This document shows, piece after piece, positions 51,135-59,900 of a stretch of DNA of 64,000 nucleotides (position 1 is the first letter of the stretch; every line of letters begins with the position of its first letter). Position numbers and translations under genes: made by a program. The DNA is taken from assembly GCA_047495785.1 (NCBI GenBank), contig JBLDXI010000011.1, forward strand, positions 124,001 through 188,000. The letters are read 5' to 3'. Below the pieces are notes generated by a model. It had not been told where the DNA came from. It saw nothing but the letters and a program-made list of their open reading frames with translations, and made no database searches. Origin of the DNA: Lepidodermella squamata. Taxonomy: Eukaryota; Gastrotricha.

Positions 51135-51140
51135 AATAAA
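51135..51140 (+). terminator. Poly(A) signal of secreted-protein gene 2
   Basis: AATAAA lies 120 nt downstream of the stop at 51013-51015. Confidence 0.5.
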
Positions 51141-51219
51141 ATAGTTCAATTCATCCAGAATTTACGATTTTTTACGCCGGATAATACGGATGATATCGGT
51201 GGGCAGTGATTATTATTCA

Positions 51220-51387
51220 TCCTTGAGGTTAGCTATTCCGGCTTTCGGCTACACCTCGGGCATAGCTACATAGCCGGCCTTCGAGCCTATATCCATCGTG
51301 CTATCCACCAATGATTTCAACCCGGATATTGTATACAATATGCGGGGCCGAGGCACAGCCGAAGGCCGGAATAGCTAGCCTGAAGGA
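51220..51387. repeat. Foldback element
   Basis: CCTTGAGGTTAGCTATTCCG near 51221 is matched inverted by CGGAATAGCTAGCCTGAAGG near 51368-51387, with the match continuing through TTCGGCT-CACCTCGG. No coding capacity. Its core resembles the hairpin at 291-438. Confidence 0.75.
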
Positions 51388-52500
51388 CGCTTCGTCAAAT
51401 TCGATAAATTATAAATACATTGCGATTCCGGAATTGCGTGTCAAGAAAAATCTGAGAATCAAAACTTGTCGTTCGTGTAGCAAAACCGGCTCATTTTTCG
51501 CCTACTGTCCTGTCCTTTCGCCTCCTCTGCTAAACCATCCCCGAATACAAAAATTCAGCCTGTAAGACGTGTTCCTGCAGGCTGCTCCATTGTTATCGTT
51601 CGTTATATCGTGCGATTTCGGCATCACTACGTATCGGCGTTATTTTCGTCTATTGAGATAAATGATTTGTTCAAAACCCGGATGCTGGGGGTAGTTGGGA
51701 AGGATAAGCAAGAAAAATTAAGGTTTCCCTACAATGCTCTCGTTATAGTAATTTAGCCTATCAATTAGTGCGAGAAGTAAGCAGAAAACAAGCAGATCAC
51801 AATTATATATCAATAATCAATAATCAATTATATCAATAATCAATAATCGTTAGTTAGACTCATCCGGGTAATCCTAAATTATTTGGATTGCATATTATAG
51901 TTAGAGTTCAGATGTGAATTGAGCATGTTGGTCTTTAAAAACGCCGTGGCGCATCAGCACAAATGCAAGTTTTTCGGCACTGAAACTGATCAGTTTGAAA
52001 AATTCAAGTCCAAAGTCATAGTTTAGGTTGATGAATATGATACTTCTCGTAGGATTTTGTATATTTTGTTTCACTGTAGGGAAAATGCTTTGTTATGTTA
52101 TGTCTAGTTTTAAGATGAGACAATGAGTATTTTACGCAATATCATTATTTTTCCCAAAGCTTTGATTCGAATGCTTCAACGAAAGCTGAAAAATTGCCCT
52201 AAATACAGGGTCTTCTCTTTGGACTTTTCTCTGAGTGTTCGAATATCGCGTGACCCTAAGACAATTGCGTTGTTCGCTTACTGGAAAATCCGTAATTTGT
52301 TGGGCTTTGGTATTCGTTTGAGGATGCCTCGGCTAATAAGCATGGGAACGAATGAAACATCTATCAACCACAAAAGAGTTGAAAAAACAGAAGGCAGCAG
52401 AAACACGAATATAGGAAGAATACGAGGCAGAGAAGGATTCATCAAACTGGCCTGATTAGTTCGCGGACGATATACACAAGCCTGAACAAGCATCTAAGTT
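51388..52500. other. Spacer without recognised genes
   Basis: A plus-strand open frame at 52123-52455 has no recognisable content or splice partners. I see nothing else in the region. Confidence 0.5.
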
Positions 52501-52705
52501 TTCGAAAGAGCAAAATGCACAACGGCGGCGCCCACGATCATTAGGCCGCGTCAATTCTGTGTACTACGTATATTTCCACCTGGCATAAATGCCAATTTCA
52601 ATTTCTAATTCCAAGTTCCAATGATGGCACTAGGTCGTGTTGGGCAAAGAGATGTTCAGCCTTTGTTCGGCCACACATCGCATGTGTAGCCCGAGCGTCA
52701 GCTTG

Positions 52706-52751
52706 GTTATCTCTTCACCGTATCAAACCAAGGAGATTTTTTTATTCTAAT
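52706..52751 (+). promoter_or_regulatory. Conserved upstream block of secreted-protein gene 3
   Basis: Identical over about 46 nt to 49701-49746 upstream of paralogue 2. Looser similarity extends upstream to about 52515 (GGCGGCGCCCACGATCATTA in both). Confidence 0.55.
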
Positions 52752-52910
52752 TATCATAGCTACTGCATAGCCATATAATATGAGCTAAGGGTTGTCAGCA
52801 TTGAAAATTTCTAGCCTCGCTGGCGCATGAATCTGGTTTTCTGTATGATATCCTCCGCCCAAGTACAAACACTATTTGTGTCAGCTAATCACGGAGGCAC
52901 AAAAAATGGC

Positions 52911-52918
52911 TATTTAAG
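52911..52918 (+). promoter_or_regulatory. TATA-like box of secreted-protein gene 3
   Basis: TATTTAAG lies 48 nt upstream of the ATG and is followed by TTTTCCACATT, as at paralogue 1. Confidence 0.55.
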
Positions 52919-52965
52919 AGCTGGAGCAGTTACTGTTTTCCACATTATTATTCGACGTTGAAGCC

Positions 52966-54773
52966 ATGCAATTGTTGACCCTGCTCGCTCTCATAGCTGC
53001 TGCATGTGGCGTAGTCACAGCTTGCCCAGCCTCATCGACAACTCCTTGCCCGAGATCGGCGAGTGCAACGGAGTCGCCTGGAACTTGCCCGAATGGCCAG
53101 GCGTGTTACACGACGACCAACCCCTGCTATTCTGGATCTTCCTGTGTGGCCGCAGCGAACGTGTGTGATGCGACAACCAACACCTGCACGTCTAAAGGAA
53201 GTGGATCGAGTGATACGTCTTCGTGCCCCATAGGCCAGACATGCACGCCGTCCGCCAATATTTGCGACGCTTCTGCTAAAAATTGCATAGCAAAAGCAGC
53301 AACGCAATGCCCGGTCGGACAAGCTTGCACGGCCACAGTAAGTACACAGAAGTAGTTACCTTTCCTCGGTATGTGAAATTATGTAATTACAGGTAACCTA
53401 CAAGTTGTGTTCGTTCTTCCAGACGCAGGGCTCGGCTAGTGTACAAAAAACTGGCATTTCATTCTGCACGACGAATGCTGGCGAGTGCAACTCGGTCTTC
53501 ACAAGTGGAGCTTTTGTAAGGAATGCCGTCAGACTTTTCCAGTCGAAGTCACACAAGAGAGTAAAAGAAATGTCGAAGATAGCAGGGCAAAGAATTCTTT
53601 TGGTGGAGTATTAACACTTCAACTGCCAAAATTAGACTGCGAGATATCAGATATTTGGATTCAAATCCTCTGGGTCTGTCAAAGAACACAAATTTTTCGG
53701 GTCAACGATGCCGAAATTCCTGGCGTCAAAGTGTAGGCCGTGACCCGGCGGTTCTTTTGACACCAAATTTAGGTCTAAAGACTTCAAGGAATCTACTTGT
53801 AAAAACAGTGTAATTTCAATTGTTGCGCCATAATCCGGGTCTAATAATTAGGTCCAATTCTTGGGTCTGCTTTTTGGCTCTAATCCAAAATGTCGACGTT
53901 TATTCGCTATCATTTTCAAAGACCTTGGGTCCTCAAATTTTGTGTCAAAAGAACCGCCGGGTCATGGCCTACACTTTGCCGTCGACCATTTCGCCCTCCG
54001 ACGCATCGTTGACCCGAAAAAAGGACTTTTCGACAGACCCAGGATTTGGATCCAAATATCGGATCTCGCAGTCTATTTTTGGCAGTTAGAGTGTTAATGA
54101 ATTGTTTGCAAATGGCACACTGCGGTAGTCGAATTATATGGACGATGTCATGACTTATAATATGGCTTTCGCTTCGTTTTCGACTTATTTCAAATTGTTC
54201 ACTGCCCTGTCGTCTTCGGGATTTCCTCTGCCCAAGTTGTTGGCAAGCTCCGACCGAGAAAACTTGAATGCAACTTGAGTGCAACTCGAATTTATAGCTT
54301 ATTTTTCTTTTCAGGCCACACCTAGCAATCCAAATACGTTTCCGACGTTTACAGGCTGCTGCACTGCAGCGAAGGGAACTAGTTCTCTCATTTACGAGGT
54401 AATTCCTGGTACGCCGCCTGTAATGGCGTGTATTCAAAAAGCGGATAGCGACAACCCATATAAAATAACCGCTGAAACGGCTGATGGAAAAATCGGTGGT
54501 TCTCCTAGCGCATTGTGCTTCCGCTTCCCTTACACTACGTCTGTCGGAACTTACGTTGCTGTCACGTCTGGCGTAGGAGTTTTTGACTAACAAACCACGT
54601 GATGTTGTATCCTATTTTCTTGTTGATTTCAGACCACAAAAACCGGTGCGTACAACGCTGCAACTTTCCAAGAGTGCTGCGGGCTTCTATCTCCGGCTCC
54701 GACGGTGACCTATGCATCGACAGGCACTGCTTACGGCCTCACTACTTTCGAAACGTGCACGTCCAGAGTATGA
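52966..54773 (+). CDS. Secreted cysteine-rich protein, paralogue 3 (297 aa, four exons)
   Basis: Exons are 52966-53337, 53393-53515, 54315-54572 and 54633-54773, all phase 0. The signal peptide is MQLLTLLALIAAACGVVTA. Exon 1 repeats (CPNGQACYTT, NVCDATTNTC, CPIGQTCTP, NICDASAKNC, CPVGQACT) are nearly the same as in paralogue 2. Exon 3 (TFPTFTGCC...LIYEVIPGTPPVMACIQK...CFRFPYT) resembles paralogue 1. Exon 4 carries TFQECCGLLSPAP. Intron 2 is about 800 nt, against 62 and 261 nt in the other copies, because a foldback element (53609-54098) has inserted. Family unknown to me. Confidence 0.86.
53609..54098. mobile_element. Foldback MITE inside intron 2 of secreted-protein gene 3
   Basis: Long inverted arms start ATTAACAC and contain AACTGCCAAAA, TAGACTGCGAGAT, GATATTTGGATYCAAATCCT, TTTTTCGGGTCAACGATG and GACCCGGCGGTTCTTTTGAC. 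The arms are about 200 nt with a short, unmatched centre. Non-autonomous and non-coding. It is absent from both paralogues, so it inserted after the duplications. Confidence 0.85.
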
Positions 54774-54918
54774 AGCTTACGCACATTGAAACGCCTGCAA
54801 ATTTGAACTTGAGCCTATTTTTGTTCGGCCGGGTTTTTCCAAGCCGAGGCGACTCCTTCCTTTTCGATTGTCACCGCTGTATGACAGTAAGGTGCCCATC
54901 ATATTTTGCAGAGACTTT

Positions 54919-55029
54919 GATTTGATTTGATTACTTCATTCTTCAGTAAATTCCATTCTTTGTAAATCAATCATTTCCAATCAAATCCCTCAAAACTCCA
55001 TAGATGGGCAAATCAAATCAAATCAAATC
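54919..55029. repeat. Second element with inverted GATTT ends
   Basis: GATTTGATTTGATTA at the left end and four AAATC units at the right end match the design of the 47530-47934 element. The interior is short and also contains AAATCAATC-type motifs. Confidence 0.65.
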
Positions 55030-55614
55030 TTTTGCGTGGAAAAACATGAGTATTGGGGTACATTTCTAAGGATTCTATCACATTTTAAGGTTGGTTTTGG
55101 CCGGACATCAGGTCTAAAAGAGGTTTAATGGCTCCGGTGTTGTGGGAAAAGGTGCAGTAACAGTTGGGTTACTTTCCATGTTCAGTAATAGGAGGAATCC
55201 CGAGAGATTTAGATTACAGCAGTAATTCAACGGGGCTTAATCAAGATCTAATCAAATCTTCGTAAACTTTTTGTAAATAGAATCGTCAGTAAATAAAATC
55301 ATCAAAACTTGGCCTCGTTACCTACATTTTCTCATTCATTTTGCCATCTTTTTCTGACCAGGCACACATTCACATTTGCGCTTTACAACAAAATTATGCA
55401 TAGAATTATTCGTAATTTGTTATATCAGTGTTATATCAGGCTACGCAGACCTCTGTGTGACTTCTAAGTCGGTTCGAACATCACCGACGAATTTCTCTAC
55501 ATCACCTAGAATAGTGACCCGGATTGTTCCGTTTTAAAACGACTGCCAGACTTTTGAGAGCCATCATAACTTGTTCAGATGAACGTAGCCAAAGGGATAC
55601 CGTAAATTGGGCTC

Positions 55615-56026
55615 CCTCCCTAGAATGGTGCAAGTAAAACATAGCGAACATTTACCTATACCGTAAATTGGGCTGACTTTGGCATGTCAACAATTGAATG
55701 TGGCGAGGTAAAGAGGGGGTACCATTGGCATATGACTTTGATTTGAATGAGACGGATTCGCTTGAGACGCAAGCGGAAGTTCGACCGAACTGAATGATTT
55801 TGAATATTTGTACCTTATTTTGCCTGTAATGTCATGTCACGAAATGATTTTCGTTAATGTATTAGGAAGAGGTCCAGACTCGCCTTTTCTTGGGCTATCC
55901 AACGGTACCCCCGCACCCTCATGGGGTCTTTACCTCACCACATTCAATTGTTGACATGCCAAAGCCAGCCCAATTTACGGTATAGGTTAATGTTCGCTAT
56001 GTTTTACTTGCACCATTCTAGGGAGG
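55615..56026. mobile_element. Foldback MITE with ~99-nt arms
   Basis: CCTCCCTAGAATGGTGCAAG at 55615 starts an arm that recurs inverted at 55928-56026 with few mismatches. Each arm includes ATACCGTAAATTGGGCT and CATGTCAACAATTGAATGTG. A further CCGTAAATTGGGCT copy lies just outside the left arm. No coding capacity. Confidence 0.85.
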
Positions 56027-56955
56027 TTGGAGGAGTGTGTGGCGAATTTGCCTGTTGATTTTTGGCGGTCGATCTTGGCTTTTTAGGGGGCAAACTTGAA
56101 TCACAGCAGTATCTTCGGTAAAACTTGGAAACAAATCAACATTTTGTAGTTTAACTTTCTCTCCGATTTATTTTGTCAACTGTTTCTGGCCATGTTGCTG
56201 TGATGATATTCACGTTATAGCGCTGTACAAAATTATATAGAATATTCCGTAATTAATTATAATTATTTACAACGATGAGTGCTAGAGCTTTCGCAGAAAG
56301 TTGAATAAAACATCAGGCGTTGTATATCGATTGTTGTCATTCTTTTTACAGGCTAAGAATATTATTGTTCTATACAGATTCTTTACAGATCATCGTTTGA
56401 CGAGTATTCAAGCTATGTATTGTTCAAATTGATTGTCATTGTCGCAGTTCAAGCTTCAGACTAATTTTTCTTCATCATCGACAACAACAAAAGCGAGAGA
56501 GAAAAATAGATCAATTTTAGTACAAAAAATAGTATGTAATCGAATAATTTCTGTAGAATTGCTCAAATTGTCGCTATATTGTCTGAATTTTATATCACAC
56601 GATGATGTTTCTGTGGCAGAATTGTTATTAGTAGCAACGATCAGATAATTTATTATTTTAAATTTGTTAGGCAACCTTTACGAGACAGCAAAAAATCGCT
56701 AAAATCGTTCATTTTTTAATAGTGATTTTTTTAATTTCCAGAATTTTTTGACGTCTCGTTTTAGCACTTGGGTGTAATTTTTCATTTTTTGTTTATGTTT
56801 CAGTTGTTGAAAAGGCCTCGGATCGTTTAATAGTAGCTTCACTTTCAGTTGCATAGCGGCTGCGCTTGCTCGCAATAATAAATTAGTTAATTAATTAATT
56901 AATTATAGCAATAATCTATTAATTTTTTTCTATCATCTAACGATCGAATATCGAA

Positions 56956-59900
56956 TCAGGCCTCCTCGGCGGCGATGAAGCCCTCCTCGTCGGTGACGAC
57001 GCTGATGTTGAGGTAAGTGATCCAGTAGAGAATGTTGAAGCAGGCGAACACGGTCGGGAACACGATGCGCGAGTACTTTTCGATGTCCGACGCCTTGGCG
57101 TCCACGCAGCGGCAGTAGTCGCAGCACGTCGCCGACCCGCCGCCCGACCGCCCGCCGCCGCCGTCCGACGACCCGCCGTCCGAGTCGGCCGAGTCGACGC
57201 CGGGCGCGTGGCTGTGGTGGTGATGCGTGCTGCCGCCCAGGTCGGAGTCGCCGCCCCCGTAGCCACCCCCGCCTCCGCCGCCGACGCCCATCGCCTTCGA
57301 AACAACGACCTGCGACGCGTCCGGTGACGGCATCGACACCAACACGTTGGGCCGATTCTGCGGAGCAAAAAAATTAAATTTTCAACAATTTTCAAAAATA
57401 TTTTGAATTTTTTAAAAAATTTCAATTAAATTATAAAAAATCACGAATCATCAAAACGTTAGGGTTTTAAAATACAGGGTTGCATTCGATCAAGGCCATA
57501 CAATTTTTTAATTATTTTGAAAATAAAACGAAAATGCGAAAAAGCTATATTAGATAGTATAGGTTCATCTCACGAGAATTCAGCAGAAAATTGGAAATAT
57601 TACAGCAGTGGAATAAAATCAACTCTCAATGGCGATGAATCAAGTATATTGGAACATAGAATCGAGCCGAAATGTCGCAGTGCGCAGGCTCGGAGAGATT
57701 TGGAAAAATTGAAAAAAATAAAAAATAATTTCAGCAGAAAAGGAAAAATTGCCGAATATTTAAACATATTCATTTAGGATGTAAATACAGTCTCAATTCT
57801 AGCCGAAATTTCGGAATCAAATTCGACCGAAAGCCACATAAATATTCTTGGTAATTAAAACGATCAAGTTGAAAAAATCTAAAATTTTAGAATAGCCATT
57901 TACGAGCTTTTGAAGACTGTTTTTCATTTTTCTATCAGATAATTCGTCTTCAGAATTTTTTCGATTTTTCAAACCTATTTTTCAGTTGAGGAAAATTTGC
58001 GAAAATAAGAAGCAAAATGGGGTCAGAAACTGAAAAGAATATTCTCAGAGCATGCAAACTGAAATAGCAGATAAATCAATAACTGAAAATAGGGGCGAGC
58101 ATGAAAAATTAAATCAGGGGTTTTATAAGAGAGTGGGGTATAATATACAATTTGTTAGTCATGATTAAAATTACCAGCATAAAATTCGGCCGCAGCTTTA
58201 ATAGTTTACAACATTAAAATTAAGAGAAGAATTAGAAATTAAATCGAAATGAAAAAAATGCTTCATGCTATTATCAAAATTAGTATACAATAAATTCAAT
58301 TTAATTACGAAATATTATTTTATATTACTGGAAAAATGGAGAAATTACCGTATCGTCAAAGTCAAAAGCACCGGCTGGTTTGCTGCGATTCGTTAGGAAT
58401 GACCCGTTGTTGTTGTTGTTGTTGCTGCCTAGTTTATGCTGCTGGCCCGTGTCGATGCCGGCTGAAAATGAGCCCGACAACGGCGCGTTTTCGTTGTTCT
58501 GCGACAGCGTCCGCGACCGCCCGCCGTTCGAATGCGTTCGGTACCGGTTGTTGCTCGCCTGGCTCTTGCTGCGCCCGTGCGCCCCGACGCCGCCGATGCC
58601 GCCCAGCCCACCGTTGCCTAGCTTATTCGTCTTCGTCTGCAACATCTGCAGGAGAAAAAACCAGAAATATTTAAGAATTTAAGAAAAAATGTTAAAATTC
58701 AATAAAATTCAAAAAGTTCAATTTTCGAATATTTTCCAACACTCCCACTTGATATTGGCGAAAATCTTACGAAAATAAAAAATGTAGTCTTCATCTACCT
58801 GAATTCGGATATTTTATAGCGGATCAGTTCAACAGAGCTCAATTAAACTTTAGGGTACCAAAATGGTACCGAGTAATTTTTGAAAGGATCCGAAATTTTG
58901 CAGCCTAAAATTGAGGTTCAGCAATAAAATTGAGCATTCCGGCTCCAGTTTCGACAAATTCTTTGCAATTTTTAATTGTTCTCGTTTCTTGATGGTTTTC
59001 AAGCCGGGATAGCAGGAAATCAAGAAAATATATATATATGGGGAAAATCTAGATTTGCTGTCTCAGACTTAACGCTGAAAACCTCGATTCAGAGGTCATA
59101 TTTCTCAGGCTCATTTTTTTACAATTTTTCGAATAATCGAAATGTATTCTTCACGTGATAATAAAGCGAAAGGGAAGTTTTACTTGGAATTTTTATAATT
59201 CATAAAAAAAACCGGATTTCCAAGTTTCGCGGAGCCGAAATAGCCTGTTCTGGCACCAAATTTCACTGAAGAATTCGTCCAGAATGGGGTTAGGGTTGGG
59301 CCTTACTGATTCTAACCCTAACCCTAACCCTAACCCTCGTTCAGGAAGGCCGTTTCTAAATTAATTTTGAAATTCAGGATAAAATGTAAAAATAATTTCG
59401 AATTTGATTGGTTGAAGGTGGAAATATTCTATTTTGATACAATATTTTCGAAATTTTACAAAAATTCGATTTAGCGAACCTTGCACCGTTTGCCGGTGTA
59501 CGTGACAGCGGCGTATTCGAGGAGGGCAGCGAAGACCATGATGAAGCACGACACCAGGTACACGTCGATCGCCTTCAGGTACGAAATTTTCGGCAGCGAC
59601 GCGTTCGTACTCGATATCAGCGTTGTCATTGTCAGCACAGTAGTGATACCTGAAGAAAATTCGTAAAAAATTATTAATTAAAATATTTTCAAAAAAATTG
59701 CGAAAAAAATATTTTATCAGCGGGTTTAAAAATAAATGTATAAATTAAATAAAAGTAAATGGTGTCATACATACCAAGCGAAACGCGAGCCGGCGCTGAT
59801 TCTCGGTTAATCCAAAACGAAACAAGGCTCAACATGACAATGAGCGACGACGGAACGTAAACTTGAATCAGGTAATAGCCAAGGCTGCGCTCGAAATAAA

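Larger units (their letters stand above)
54774..56955. other. Spacer between secreted-protein gene 3 and the GABA receptor gene
   Basis: No coding region is supported. It holds a GATTT-ended repeat (54919-55029), a foldback (55615-56026), a short (TTAA)n run near 56885-56905 and a minus-strand AATAAA at 56654-56649, which could serve the receptor gene. Confidence 0.55.

Noticed and set aside
52123-52455. 110-codon plus-strand open frame between paralogues 2 and 3
   Set aside because: No recognisable motif, no signal peptide and no matching frame at the duplicated locus.
30000-55000. CRISPR array or bacterial operon
   Set aside because: Introns, poly(A) signals and eukaryotic gene families throughout; the repeats present are foldbacks, not regularly spaced direct repeats.
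57517-57777. 86-codon plus-strand open frame inside a channel intron
   Set aside because: Lys/Asn-rich AT-driven frame with no homology; intronic and antisense.
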